Notes: a model not told the origin generated them from the letters alone. A stretch of DNA of 64,000 nucleotides from Piscinibacter gummiphilus (GCF_002116905.1 NZ_CP015118.1:4340001-4404000); one strand, 5' to 3'; shown: positions 44,817 through 53,660, numbered from the stretch's first letter. Program-made: numbers and translations.

Positions 44817-45976
44817 GAGGTCGGAAGGGCAGCTCCCGCGGCATCGCCCTGCTCGAAGCGCTGGTGGCGTTCGCGCTGCTGTCGCTCGCGCTGTTCGCCA
44901 CACTGCACCAGCAGGCCCGGGCCCATGCCGACGCCGGCGAGCTGCACGAGCGCCAGCAGGCCGTGCAACTCGCGCGCGACACCCTCGAACGCCTGCGCGC
45001 CTTCACCGCCCCGGTCACCGAAGCCGGGCTGGACGGGTTCGATGCCATCGGCCCGTCGACCCGCGTGGTGGACACCGCCGCCACGCGGTTCACCGTGCAC
45101 ACCGCCTTCGCGGCCGATGCCGACGCCCCGATGAAACTCGGCGCCGTCGAGGTTCGCTGGTCCGACCGCCAGGGTGCGCCGCGCCAGGTGTTCGTTCCCA
45201 CCGCGATCGACAGCGCCCTGCCACTGCATGCCGCGCTGCTGGTGCACCGCGCATTCCCCGGCCCCGTGGCCGGGCCGCACGGGCGCCACGCCGCCATCCC
45301 GGAGGGCGCCCGCGAGGCCGGGGCAGGCCATCACCTCTGGTCACCGGGCTCGGCGCCGGGTCACCCGGACGGCCTCGCGTTCCTGGTCGATGGCCTCACC
45401 GGCGACATCGTGGCCGCCTGCGCCACCACCCCGCCGCCCGACCGCGCCCCCACCGGCTGCGAGCCGTTCCAGGGACGATGGCTCACCGGCCACGTGCGCT
45501 TCTCCGCGACGGCCCCGCCCGACCCGCGCACGCCGGGCGACCCGCCGCGCCCGTTCGAGGTGGCCCTCACGCTGGATGCGCCCGCGGCCCCGGCCACCTG
45601 CTCGGTCGAATCCATCGCCATCGCACCCGACACCGCCGACTCACCCGCGGAACGGTTCGCCCGGTACACCTGCGTCGTGCCCCTGCCCGCGCATGGCGCC
45701 GGCTGGTCGGGTCGACTCGAGGTGGTTCCCTCGGGCTGGCGCCTCGGCCTGCACCGCGACCACCAACGCGTGTGCCGCTACACCGCCGACCTCGACGGCA
45801 GCGGTGCCATCGACCGCAACGAGGAGCACCCGGCCACGTACACGGACGTCACCATCTCCCTCGTGCAGCAGAACTTCCTCGTGGTGCGCGGCGACCAGGA
45901 CTGCCCGGCCGGACCACCCGGTCCCCACGCCCCTCACAATGTCGGCTTGGCCGACACCGTTCCGCACCAGCCGTGA
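44813..45976 (+). CDS. PilV-like type IV minor prepilin with long C-terminal domain
   Basis: A 387-residue protein. The N-terminal signal SRGIALLEALVAFALLSLAL matches PilV-type prepilins, with cleavage at G-IALLE. It is more than twice the usual PilV length (about 150-180). The C-terminal domain contains an EF-hand-like loop, DLDGSGAIDRNEEHPATY, with Asp/Gly/Ser/Glu at calcium-ligand positions. Overlaps join it to the upstream gene (ATGA) and to ribD (GTGA). Confidence 0.78.
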   Translation: MRGRKGSSRGIALLEALVAFALLSLALFATLHQQARAHADAGELHERQQAVQLARDTLERLRAFTAPVTEAGLDGFDAIGPSTRVVDTAATRFTVHTAFAADADAPMKLGAVEVRWSDRQGAPRQVFVPTAIDSALPLHAALLVHRAFPGPVAGPHGRHAAIPEGAREAGAGHHLWSPGSAPGHPDGLAFLVDGLTGDIVAACATTPPPDRAPTGCEPFQGRWLTGHVRFSATAPPDPRTPGDPPRPFEVALTLDAPAAPATCSVESIAIAPDTADSPAERFARYTCVVPLPAHGAGWSGRLEVVPSGWRLGLHRDHQRVCRYTADLDGSGAIDRNEEHPATYTDVTISLVQQNFLVVRGDQDCPAGPPGPHAPHNVGLADTVPHQP

Positions 45977-47094
45977 CCCTTCCCAGCCCGTCCTTTCCCG
46001 ACCCGTCCCCCGCCGACCAGGCGGCGATGCGGCAGGCCCTCGCGCTCGCGCGCCAGGCCATCGCGCTCACCGAACCGAACCCCCGCGTCGGCTGTGTCAT
46101 CACCGACGCGGCCGGCCGGGTGCTGGGCCAGGGTCACACGCAGCAGGCCGGCGGCCCCCATGCCGAGGTGATGGCGCTGCGCGACGCCGCGGCACGGGGC
46201 GAAGACGTGCGCGGGGCCACCGCGTACGTGACGCTGGAGCCCTGCTCGCACCACGGCCGCACGCCACCCTGCTGCGACGCCCTGGTGGCCGCGGGCCTCG
46301 GCCGCGTCGTCGCGGCCATCGAGGACCCGAACGTGCTCGTCTCCGGCCAGGGCCATGCGCGCCTGCGCGCAGCGGGCATCCGGGTGGACGTGGGCCTCGG
46401 GGGCGACGAGTCCCGGGAACTCAACATCGGCTTCTTCTCGCGCATGCAGCGCGGCCGACCGTGGGTGCGGCTGAAGGCGGCGGTGTCCCTCGACGGGCGC
46501 TCGGCCCTCGAGAACGGCGTCAGCCAGTGGATCACCGGCGAAGCGGCCCGCACCGACGGCCACGCCTGGCGCCGCCGCGCGGGCGCCGTGCTCACCGGCG
46601 TGGGCACCGTGCGCGACGACAACCCGCGCCTCGACGTGCGCCTGGTCGACACGCCCCGCCAGCCGCTGCGCGTGGTCCTCGATTCGCAGCTGGCCACACC
46701 ACCCGAGGCCCGCATCCTCGACGCCCCGGGCTCCGTGCTGATCGTCGCCGCCCGCGCCGATGCCGCCCGGGCCGATGCGCTGCGCGCCCGCGGCGCCGAG
46801 ATCGTCGAGGCCCCGGCCCCCGACGGCCGCGTCGACCTGCCCACCGTGCTGCGCCTGCTGGGCGAGCGCGGCATCAACGAACTGCACGTCGAGGCGGGGC
46901 GCACGCTGAGCGGCGCCTTCGCGCAGCAGCGCCTCGTCGACGAATACCTCGTCTACCTCGCCCCGAAACTCCTGGGCCGGGGGCGCGACCTCGCCACCTT
47001 TGGCCCGCTGACCGACCTGGGCGACGCCGTGACGCTACAGTTCCACGACGTCGAGCGTGTCGGCACCGACCTGCGCGTGCTGGCCCGCCCCTGA
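45973..47094 (+). CDS. ribD: Riboflavin biosynthesis bifunctional deaminase/reductase RibD
   Basis: A 373-residue protein with an N-terminal deaminase (zinc ligands H63, C91 and C100, catalytic E65 in PHAEV) and a C-terminal reductase domain (from about 155) with the NADPH-binding GVGTVRDDNPRL segment. It converts the GTP cyclohydrolase II product to the ribitylamino-uracil phosphate. The GTG start at 45973 overlaps the pilin gene stop, so ribD is coupled to the pilin operon; an ATG at 46027 is a possible alternative. Confidence 0.95.
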   Translation: MTLPSPSFPDPSPADQAAMRQALALARQAIALTEPNPRVGCVITDAAGRVLGQGHTQQAGGPHAEVMALRDAAARGEDVRGATAYVTLEPCSHHGRTPPCCDALVAAGLGRVVAAIEDPNVLVSGQGHARLRAAGIRVDVGLGGDESRELNIGFFSRMQRGRPWVRLKAAVSLDGRSALENGVSQWITGEAARTDGHAWRRRAGAVLTGVGTVRDDNPRLDVRLVDTPRQPLRVVLDSQLATPPEARILDAPGSVLIVAARADAARADALRARGAEIVEAPAPDGRVDLPTVLRLLGERGINELHVEAGRTLSGAFAQQRLVDEYLVYLAPKLLGRGRDLATFGPLTDLGDAVTLQFHDVERVGTDLRVLARP

Positions 47095-47116
47095 CCCACC
47101 TTCACGACCCACCACC

Positions 47117-47743
47117 ATGTTCACAGGCATCATCACCGGCCTCGGCCGCATCACCGCCGTCGAGGCCCTCGGCGCGGACCCGTCCCACGGCAAGCGGCTG
47201 ACGATCGAGACCCCCGCGGCCTACCTCGACGACGTGCAGCTCGGCGACAGCATCGCGCTGAACGGCGCCTGCATGACGGTCACCACCTTCGACCCCGCGG
47301 TCCGCCGCTTCACCATCGACATCTCCGCCGAAAGCCTCGACAAGACCGCCGGCCTCGCCACCGAAGGCCCCGTCAACCTCGAGAAGGCCCTGCGTCCCAG
47401 CGACCGCCTGGGCGGCCACCTGGTCAGCGGCCACGTCGACGGCGTCGGCACCGTCACCCATTTCGCCCCGGTGGGCGAATCGTGGGAACTGCGCATCGAA
47501 GCCCCGACCGACCTCGCCCGCTACCTCGTCTACAAGGGCTCCATCACCGTCAACGGCGTGAGCCTCACCGTGAACCGCACCGAAGACCGTGCCACCGGCT
47601 GCGAGTTCAGCATCAACCTGATCCCCCACACGCTGGAACACACCACGCTGGGCCAGCTGGAGGCGGGCAGCCGGGTGAACCTCGAGATCGACCAGATCGC
47701 GCGATACACCGAACGGATCCTCTCGCTGCGCACGGTGGGCTGA
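47117..47743 (+). CDS. ribE: Riboflavin synthase alpha chain
   Basis: A 208-residue protein with two tandem lumazine-binding barrels (about 1-97 and 98-195), each with a G-H-L-V-S-G-H or similar motif. It dismutates two molecules of 6,7-dimethyl-8-ribityllumazine to riboflavin. The start MFTGIITGLG is universal for the family. It is 22 bases after ribD. A repeat element separates it from ribBA, and no FMN riboswitch is seen in that gap. Confidence 0.96.
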   Translation: MFTGIITGLGRITAVEALGADPSHGKRLTIETPAAYLDDVQLGDSIALNGACMTVTTFDPAVRRFTIDISAESLDKTAGLATEGPVNLEKALRPSDRLGGHLVSGHVDGVGTVTHFAPVGESWELRIEAPTDLARYLVYKGSITVNGVSLTVNRTEDRATGCEFSINLIPHTLEHTTLGQLEAGSRVNLEIDQIARYTERILSLRTVG

Positions 47744-47753
47744 CCCACCACCG

Positions 47754-47832
47754 GTCACCCGGCGAACGCCGGGGTCCACCGTCCCCATGGCGCGCCCCAC
47801 CGGCAGTGGATCCCGGCGCCCGTCGGGATGAC
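47754..47832. repeat. Dispersed inverted-repeat element, copy C
   Basis: A 79-base element with ends GTCACCCGGCGAACGCCGG and CGGCGCCCGTCGGGATGAC, related to the copies at 10342 and 15870. It lies between ribE and ribBA, within the riboflavin operon, where it may modulate relative expression or RNA decay. Confidence 0.8.
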
Positions 47833-47879
47833 GGGTTGTGAGGAAGCGGCGTTGAAGGCCCTCCGGCTAAAATCCCGGG

Positions 47880-48971
47880 ATGCCGATTTCACCCATCCCT
47901 GAACTGGTCGCCGAACTGGCCGCCGGCCGCATGGTCATCCTCGTCGACGAGGAAGACCGCGAGAACGAGGGCGACCTCGTGCTGGCCGCCGACCACGTGA
48001 CGCCCGAGGCCATCAACTTCATGGCCCGCTTCGGCCGCGGCCTGATCTGCCTCACGCTCCCGCGCGAGCGCTGCGAGCGGCTCCAGCTGCCGCCCATGAC
48101 CCGGCGCAACGGCACGCAGCACGGCACCGCGTTCACGGTCTCGATCGAGGCCGCCACCGGGGTGACCACCGGCATCTCCGCCGCCGACCGCGCCCGCACC
48201 GTGCAGGCCGCCGTCGCGAAGGACGCGCAGGCGTCCGACCTGGTGCAGCCCGGCCACATCTTCCCGCTGCAGGCGCAGGACGGCGGCGTGCTCATGCGCG
48301 CCGGCCACACCGAAGCCGGCTGCGACCTCGCCGGCATGGCCGGCCTGAGCCCCACCTCCGTGATCTGCGAGATCATGAAGGACGACGGCACCATGGCCCG
48401 CCTGCCCGACCTCGAGGTCTTCGCGAAGGAACACGGCCTCAAGATCGGCACCATCGCCGACCTGATCGGCTACCGCAGCCGCAACGAATCGCTCATCGAG
48501 CGGCTCGGCCAGCGGGTCATGCACACCGCCCAGGGCGACTTCACCTGCACCACGTTCCGCGACCGCACCGGCGGCGTGCACCTCGCGCTGAGCCACGGCC
48601 CGGTCGACTCGGGCGACGAGGTGCTCGTGCGCGTGCACGAACCGCTCTCGGTGCTCGACCTGCTCGACGCCGGCGCCTGCGGCCACTCGTGGCCGCTGCC
48701 GAAGGCCCTCGCCGCGCTGCAGGCCTCGGGCCGCGGCGTCGCGGTGCTGCTCAACTGCGGCGACGATGCGAAGTCGCTGCTGTCGCGCCTCCAGGTCGAG
48801 GAGACCCCGGCCGCGCCGCGCGGCCAGATGGACCTGCGCATCTACGGCGTCGGCGCCCAGATCCTCCGCGAACTCGGCGTCTCGCGCATGAAGCTCCTCG
48901 GCAGCCCGCGCCGCATGCCGAGCATGACCGGCTTCGGCCTCGAGGTGACCGGCTTCGTCGCGGCCGAGTGA
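47880..48971 (+). CDS. ribBA: 3,4-Dihydroxy-2-butanone-4-phosphate synthase with degenerate GTP cyclohydrolase II domain
   Basis: A 363-residue RibBA-architecture protein. The N-terminal domain (1-205) is a complete RibB: DEEDRENEGDL, the GHTEAGCDLA active-site block and the conserved Cys. The C-terminal RibA-like domain lacks the zinc-binding C-x-T-G-D-x-x-x-S-x-R-C-D-C motif; only a lone GACGH-type sequence remains. It should therefore make only the butanone phosphate, and a separate ribA must exist elsewhere. This pattern is known in betaproteobacteria. Confidence 0.93.
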   Translation: MPISPIPELVAELAAGRMVILVDEEDRENEGDLVLAADHVTPEAINFMARFGRGLICLTLPRERCERLQLPPMTRRNGTQHGTAFTVSIEAATGVTTGISAADRARTVQAAVAKDAQASDLVQPGHIFPLQAQDGGVLMRAGHTEAGCDLAGMAGLSPTSVICEIMKDDGTMARLPDLEVFAKEHGLKIGTIADLIGYRSRNESLIERLGQRVMHTAQGDFTCTTFRDRTGGVHLALSHGPVDSGDEVLVRVHEPLSVLDLLDAGACGHSWPLPKALAALQASGRGVAVLLNCGDDAKSLLSRLQVEETPAAPRGQMDLRIYGVGAQILRELGVSRMKLLGSPRRMPSMTGFGLEVTGFVAAE

Positions 48972-49014
48972 CCTGACGTGATCCCCGCACCCCTTTTTCC
49001 CGAGGACCCCACCC

Positions 49015-49479
49015 ATGCAAGCTGCTGACAAGGGCCAGGCCACCGATCTGGATGGAACCGACCTGCGCATCGGCATCGTGCAGGCCCGCTTCAACGAGAA
49101 GCTCACGCAACAGCTCGCCACGTCGTGCATCGACGAACTGGTGGCGCTGGGCGTGTCGGCCAAGCACATCAAGCACGTGACCGTGCCCGGCGCCCTCGAA
49201 GTGCCCATCGCGCTCAACGCGATGGCCGAGAGCGGCCGGTTCGACGCCCTCGTCGCCCTCGGCTGCATCATCCGCGGCGAGACCTACCACTTCGAACTCG
49301 TGGCCAACGAGAGCGGCGCCGGCGTGACCCGCATCGCCCTCGACCACGAGCTGCCCATCGCCAACGCGATCCTGACCGTCGAGAACGAGGAACAGGCGTG
49401 GGCACGCGCCGAAGAAAAAGGGCGCGACGCCGCCCGTGTGGCCGTGGAAATGGCCAATCTGCTGGAAGACCTTTCGTGA
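49015..49479 (+). CDS. ribH: 6,7-Dimethyl-8-ribityllumazine synthase
   Basis: A 154-residue lumazine synthase that joins the RibD product with the RibB product. The VPGALEVPIAL and GCIIRGETYHFELV motifs are diagnostic, and the catalytic His is in TYHFE. The nusB GTG start overlaps its TGA stop (GTGA), a conserved arrangement in bacteria. Confidence 0.97.
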   Translation: MQAADKGQATDLDGTDLRIGIVQARFNEKLTQQLATSCIDELVALGVSAKHIKHVTVPGALEVPIALNAMAESGRFDALVALGCIIRGETYHFELVANESGAGVTRIALDHELPIANAILTVENEEQAWARAEEKGRDAARVAVEMANLLEDLS

Positions 49480-49973
49480 CCGACACCCCGAAGAAGAAAC
49501 CCGCCGCCCGCGGCACCCCGAAGGCCGCCGCGCCGAAGTCGGCCCGCCGCCGCTCGCGCGAGGTGGCCCTGCAAGGCCTCTATGAATGGCTGATCTCGGG
49601 CACCGAGGCCGCCGTGATCGACGCCCACATGCGCGAGCAGGAGGGCTTCGAGAAGTGCGACCCCGCCCACTTCGAGGCGCTGCTGCACGGCTGCATCGCC
49701 GAAGCCGCGGACCTCGACGGCGTGCTCAAGCGCCACGTCGACCGCCAGACGAATCTGCTGTCCCCCATCGAGCACGGCGTGCTGATGATCGGTGCGTACG
49801 AACTCAAGCACTGCATCGACATCCCGTACAAGGTCGCCATCAACGAGGCCGTGGAGCTCGCCAAGAGCTTCGGCGGCACCGACGGCCACAAGTACGTGAA
49901 CGGCGTGCTCGACAAGGCCGCCGTGGACCTGCGTGCCGTCGAAGTCGAAGCCTTCAAGGCCTCGAGGCGCTGA
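49476..49973 (+). CDS. nusB: Transcription antitermination factor NusB
   Basis: A 165-residue NusB. The family core is preceded by a Lys/Pro/Ala-rich N-terminus of about 22 residues that is longer than E. coli (139 aa). The SRRRSREVALQGLYEW RNA-binding face and the YKVAINEAVELAKSFG block are typical. It works with NusE/S10 in rRNA antitermination. It is the last gene of the rib operon and is followed by two tandem terminators. Confidence 0.96.
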   Translation: MTDTPKKKPAARGTPKAAAPKSARRRSREVALQGLYEWLISGTEAAVIDAHMREQEGFEKCDPAHFEALLHGCIAEAADLDGVLKRHVDRQTNLLSPIEHGVLMIGAYELKHCIDIPYKVAINEAVELAKSFGGTDGHKYVNGVLDKAAVDLRAVEVEAFKASRR

Positions 49974-50002
49974 CCCGGAAACCACGCTGCTGTCGCGAAC
50001 CA

Positions 50003-50036
50003 GTCCAGGCGCCTCCCGAGGCCCCTGGACTTTTTT
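50003..50036 (+). terminator. First tandem terminator after nusB
   Basis: GTCCAGG (50003-50009) pairs with CCTGGAC (50024-50030), with an inner GCCTC/GAGGC stem, followed by six T (50031-50036). It sits 29 bases after the nusB stop. Confidence 0.9.
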
Positions 50037-50070
50037 GTCCCAGGCCTCTGCGAGGCCGCTGGACTTTTTT
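50037..50070 (+). terminator. Second tandem terminator after nusB
   Basis: GTCC/GGAC plus AG/CT and GCCTC/GAGGC pairs form a hairpin followed by six T (50065-50070). Its sequence is an imperfect copy of the first terminator, indicating a local duplication. Confidence 0.88.
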
Positions 50071-50235
50071 CACACCCCTCCGTGGGGCAGGCGCATCGAA
50101 GTCCTTGCAGGTCGTCGTGTTTCGTGTCGGTGTGTTACGAAATCAACGAAGCCGGTGCTTTTTGGTGCCATGGCCCGGGCACATTGCACTAAGCTCGGTT
50201 CGTGGTGGTCGCTGGACCACGCCCTTTGCACTTCC

Positions 50236-52020
50236 ATGTCTGGACCCGAGCCCGAACCGTCCCTGCCAGCCCCTGCCGACGCGACATCCGCCCCGGACTC
50301 CGCGCCGTGGAGCGACACGGACCTGGGTCTGTCCGCCACGCCGGCCGCGCGCACCTACGCCAGCCCCAACGGCGACCCTGAAAGCCAACCCGGCACCCAG
50401 CCCGCGAAGGCCGTCGTCGCCACCGACCAGCTCTCCACCATCGGCCACATCGGCCGCTACGCCCTCAAGTACCAGATCGGCGAGGGTGGCCTCGGCCGCG
50501 TCTACGCCGCGCACGACCCGCTGCTGTCGCGCCTCATCGCCATCAAGACGCTGAACCTCGAGATCTCGGCCGACGAGCGCGATTCGTTCAACGCCCTGTT
50601 CCTCAACGAGGCCCGCGCCGCCGGCGGCCTGAGCCACCCGCACATCGTCACGGTGTTCGACGCCGGCGTCAGCGAGCAGGGCCCGTACATCGCGATGGAA
50701 CTGCTGCGCGGCCGTGACCTGCGCCAGCTGCGCCTCGAAGGCTGGCGGCCCACGCCCACGCAGGCCGCACTCGTGATCCGCCGCGTCGCCGACGCCCTCG
50801 CCTACGCCCACTCGAAGGGTGTGGTGCACCGGGACATCAAGCCCGCCAACATCTTCATGGTCGGGCGCACGCAGCCGCGCGTGCTCGACTTCGGCATCGC
50901 CCGCGTCGCGCACCAGCACGATGCGCAGGGCGACGGCGACCTGGTCGGCGGCTCGCCGTACTACATGTCGCCCGAGCAGATCCGCGGCGACACCGTCGAC
51001 CGCCGCACCGACGTCTTCTCGCTCGGCGTGGTGCTGTACGAACTGCTGACCGACGTGCGCCCGTTCCGCGGCAGCACGCTGTCCGAGATCACCGGTTCGG
51101 TGCTCGAGTACGAACCGCCGGCCGCGCACGAGGTGGACGCCACCGTGCCGAAGGCACTCTCCGAGATCGCTGCCCGCGCCATGCAGAAGAACCGCGACGA
51201 CCGGTTCAGCTCGGCCCGGTCGCTGTCCCGCGAACTGCGCCACTGGCTCGAGGAACATCCCCAGCAGGATGCCGAGGCCCCCGAAGCCCCCGCCGCCGCG
51301 TCGAAACGTCGCCTGGCCTGGGCCGCCGCCGGGGTCGCGGGCCTCGCCATCGCGGGCGCGGCCTGGTGGTCCTTCACCTCGCACGGCACCGGGGCCGAGG
51401 CCCTGCAGGCCGCGTTGCCCACCGCGTCCGCCGCGCAGCCCGCGCCGGCCGAAGCGCCGCCGCCCGCCGAGCCCGCACCGGCCCCCGTGGCCGCCGAGCA
51501 GGTCGCCGCCGCCGAGCCCGCTTCCGCGGTGCCACCGCTGCCCGATCCGGCGCCGGCCGCCGGCCCGGCCCCCGCCGCCCCGAACCTCGTGGCCGCCAAC
51601 ACCGCGGTCCCCGCCACGCCCGCGGCCGAAACGCCGCTGCCCACGGTCAAGCTCACACCTCCGGCGCCCGCCACCCCGGCCGTGAAGCCCCCGGCGGCCG
51701 ACGTCGCCCAGGCCAAGCCCGCCAAGCCGCCGAAGGAAACCGCCAAGGAGCGCCGCGCCCGCGAGGCCCGCGAACGCGCCGAAAAGGCCGCCACGCCGGC
51801 CGTGGCCGCCACCGGCACCGTGCGCATCGCCGTCAGCCCGTGGGGCAACGTCGAGGTGGATGGCCGCTCGGTCGGTACCGCCCCGCCGCTCAACGAACTC
51901 AACCTGCCCGAAGGCCGCCACACCGTGGTGATCCGCAACGACGAATTCCCGCCGTTCACGGCCACCGTCAACGTGGTCTCGGGCCAACCCGTCAACGTGA
52001 AACACCGATTCGGATCATGA
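50236..52020 (+). CDS. Hanks-type Ser/Thr protein kinase with C-terminal PEGA domain
   Basis: A 594-residue kinase. Residues 1-80 are a disordered Pro/Asp-rich lead. The kinase domain follows, with a Gly-rich loop GEGGLGRVY, ATP-binding K104, catalytic D200 in HRDIKPAN and metal-binding D218 in DFG, all intact. A membrane segment lies at about 359-379, then a long Ala/Pro linker and a PEGA domain (about 528-594). The ATG at 50236 overlaps no other gene; upstream in-frame starts lack support. Its stop overlaps the TssQ-like lipoprotein (ATGA), as in type VI-linked kinase loci. Confidence 0.92.
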   Translation: MSGPEPEPSLPAPADATSAPDSAPWSDTDLGLSATPAARTYASPNGDPESQPGTQPAKAVVATDQLSTIGHIGRYALKYQIGEGGLGRVYAAHDPLLSRLIAIKTLNLEISADERDSFNALFLNEARAAGGLSHPHIVTVFDAGVSEQGPYIAMELLRGRDLRQLRLEGWRPTPTQAALVIRRVADALAYAHSKGVVHRDIKPANIFMVGRTQPRVLDFGIARVAHQHDAQGDGDLVGGSPYYMSPEQIRGDTVDRRTDVFSLGVVLYELLTDVRPFRGSTLSEITGSVLEYEPPAAHEVDATVPKALSEIAARAMQKNRDDRFSSARSLSRELRHWLEEHPQQDAEAPEAPAAASKRRLAWAAAGVAGLAIAGAAWWSFTSHGTGAEALQAALPTASAAQPAPAEAPPPAEPAPAPVAAEQVAAAEPASAVPPLPDPAPAAGPAPAAPNLVAANTAVPATPAAETPLPTVKLTPPAPATPAVKPPAADVAQAKPAKPPKETAKERRAREARERAEKAATPAVAATGTVRIAVSPWGNVEVDGRSVGTAPPLNELNLPEGRHTVVIRNDEFPPFTATVNVVSGQPVNVKHRFGS

Positions 52021-52409
52021 CCAAGACCCTGCTGCTGTCGCTCTCCACCGCGGTGCTCATGCTCGCCGCGGGCTGCGCGCAACCGCCGCAGGCCCCGGTC
52101 GGCCTGCTCGACGTGACGGCCCGCCCGGCCGAGAAGGCCCTGCTGGCGGGCATCCGCACGTACGAGGACGGCCAGTACGCCGAGTCCGAGAAGCAGCTCA
52201 ACGCCGCGCTGCAGGCCGGGCTCGTGTCCGCGAAGGACATGGCGGCCGCGCAGAAGTACCTCGCGTTCATCTACTGCACCAGCAACCGCGTGCCGCTGTG
52301 CGAGAACGCCTTCCGCGAAGCCCGCAAGGCCGATCCGGCCTTCGCGCTGAGCCGCTCCGAGCAGGGCCACCCGTCCTGGGGCCCGGTCTACAAGCGGGTC
52401 TTGCCATAA
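52017..52409 (+). CDS. TssQ-like lipoprotein, type VI secretion-associated
   Basis: A 130-residue lipoprotein with signal peptide and lipobox LAAGC (mature Cys21). The mature part is helical with TPR-like repeats: GIRTYEDGQYAESEKQLNAAL and YLAFIYCTSNRVPLCENAFREA. It matches the TssQ family seen in type VI secretion clusters of Burkholderiales. No tss core gene is present in this window, so the kinase-TssQ pair stands apart. The family name is from memory; a profile search would settle it. Confidence 0.78.
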   Translation: MTKTLLLSLSTAVLMLAAGCAQPPQAPVGLLDVTARPAEKALLAGIRTYEDGQYAESEKQLNAALQAGLVSAKDMAAAQKYLAFIYCTSNRVPLCENAFREARKADPAFALSRSEQGHPSWGPVYKRVLP

Positions 52410-52449
52410 TCCGCGGTCGGGACGGCATCATGCCGACCGCACCGCACCC

Positions 52450-52866
52450 ATGACCCCAGACTCCACCTTCGCGCACACCCTGCGCATCTACTGGGAAGAC
52501 ACCGACGCCGGCGGCGTCGTCTTCTACGCCAACTACCTGAAGTTCTTCGAACGCGCCCGCACCGAGTGGCTGCGCGCCCGCGGCTTCGAGCAGGAAACCC
52601 TGCGCGCGAACCAGCGCGTGATGTTCGTGGTGGCCGACACCCGCGTGCGCTACCTGCGCCCCGCCCGGCTCGACGACCAGCTGCGGGTCACCGTCGAGGT
52701 GCGCGAGGCCGGCCGTGCGTCGATGGACATCGCCCAGGTGGCCTGGCGCGGCGGCGAGCGCCTGGCCGAAGGCGAGATCCGCATCGGCTGCGTCGATACC
52801 GACAGTTTCAAACCCCGCCGCATTCCCGCCGAGTTGCTGGAGGGTCTGGCCGTGGGACCGCGATAA
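52450..52866 (+). CDS. ybgC: Tol-Pal system acyl-CoA thioesterase
   Basis: A 138-residue hotdog thioesterase at the head of the tol cluster. The YWEDTDAGGVVFYANYLKFF block contains the catalytic Asp. It hydrolyses short acyl-CoA, and its place before tolQ is conserved across proteobacteria. A gap of 77 bases separates it from tolQ. Confidence 0.95.
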   Translation: MTPDSTFAHTLRIYWEDTDAGGVVFYANYLKFFERARTEWLRARGFEQETLRANQRVMFVVADTRVRYLRPARLDDQLRVTVEVREAGRASMDIAQVAWRGGERLAEGEIRIGCVDTDSFKPRRIPAELLEGLAVGPR

Positions 52867-52943
52867 TCGGACCTTTTCCACGGAACCCGCGCCACGCCCC
52901 CGGCGTCTGACCGTCGCATTCCCCGAGCCAGGACACCGCCCGA

Positions 52944-53657
52944 ATGAACCAGGATTTTTCCATCGTCTCGCTGATCATGAACGCGAGCTTCGTCGTCAAG
53001 CTCGTGATGGCCGGCCTGCTGCTCACGTCGCTCGCCAGCTGGACGGTGATCTTCGGCAAGCTCTTCGGCCTGCGCAAGGTGCGCAGCACCAACGAGGAGT
53101 TCGAGCGTGACTTCTGGACCGGGCGCAACCTCAACGACCTCTACAGCGACGCCGCCCAGCGCACCAACGGCGCCCCCATGGAACGCATCTTCGCGTCGGG
53201 CATGCGCGAGTTCATGAAACTGCGCGAGCGCCGCGTGGTCGACCCGTCCGCCCTGCTCGATGGTTCCCGCCGCGCCATGCGCGCCAGCCTGCAGCGCGAG
53301 CTCGACACCGTCGAGTCCAACCTCTCGTTCCTCGCCACCGTGGGTTCGGTGTCGCCGTACGTGGGCCTCTTCGGCACCGTCTGGGGCATCATGCACGCCT
53401 TCGTGGGCCTGTCGAACCTCCAGCAGGTGTCGCTCGCCACCGTGGCCCCCGGCATCGCCGAGGCGCTCGTGGCCACCGCCATCGGCCTGTTCGCCGCCAT
53501 CCCCGCCGTGATCGCGTACAACCGCTTCGCGCGCGACATCGACCGCATCGCCATGCAGATGGACACCTTCACCGAGGAGTTCTCCAACATCCTGCAGCGC
53601 AACGCCGGCCAGCCCGCCCCGGCCGCCGCCACCGTGCCGGCCTCGATGGGACGCTGA
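52944..53657 (+). CDS. tolQ: TolQ, proton-channel subunit of the Tol-Pal system
   Basis: A 237-residue ExbB/TolQ/MotA-family inner-membrane protein with three membrane segments (about 12-38, 140-165, 175-200). The conserved YVGLFGTVWGIMHAF and ATAIGLFAAIPAVIAYN segments are signature motifs. It forms the proton-driven motor with TolR that energises TolA during cell division. tolR starts three bases after its stop. Confidence 0.97.
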   Translation: MNQDFSIVSLIMNASFVVKLVMAGLLLTSLASWTVIFGKLFGLRKVRSTNEEFERDFWTGRNLNDLYSDAAQRTNGAPMERIFASGMREFMKLRERRVVDPSALLDGSRRAMRASLQRELDTVESNLSFLATVGSVSPYVGLFGTVWGIMHAFVGLSNLQQVSLATVAPGIAEALVATAIGLFAAIPAVIAYNRFARDIDRIAMQMDTFTEEFSNILQRNAGQPAPAAATVPASMGR

Positions 53658-53660
53658 ACC

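Noticed and set aside
47744..47879. FMN riboswitch before ribBA
   Set aside because: The gap is filled by the dispersed inverted repeat, and no conserved RFN stems are present.
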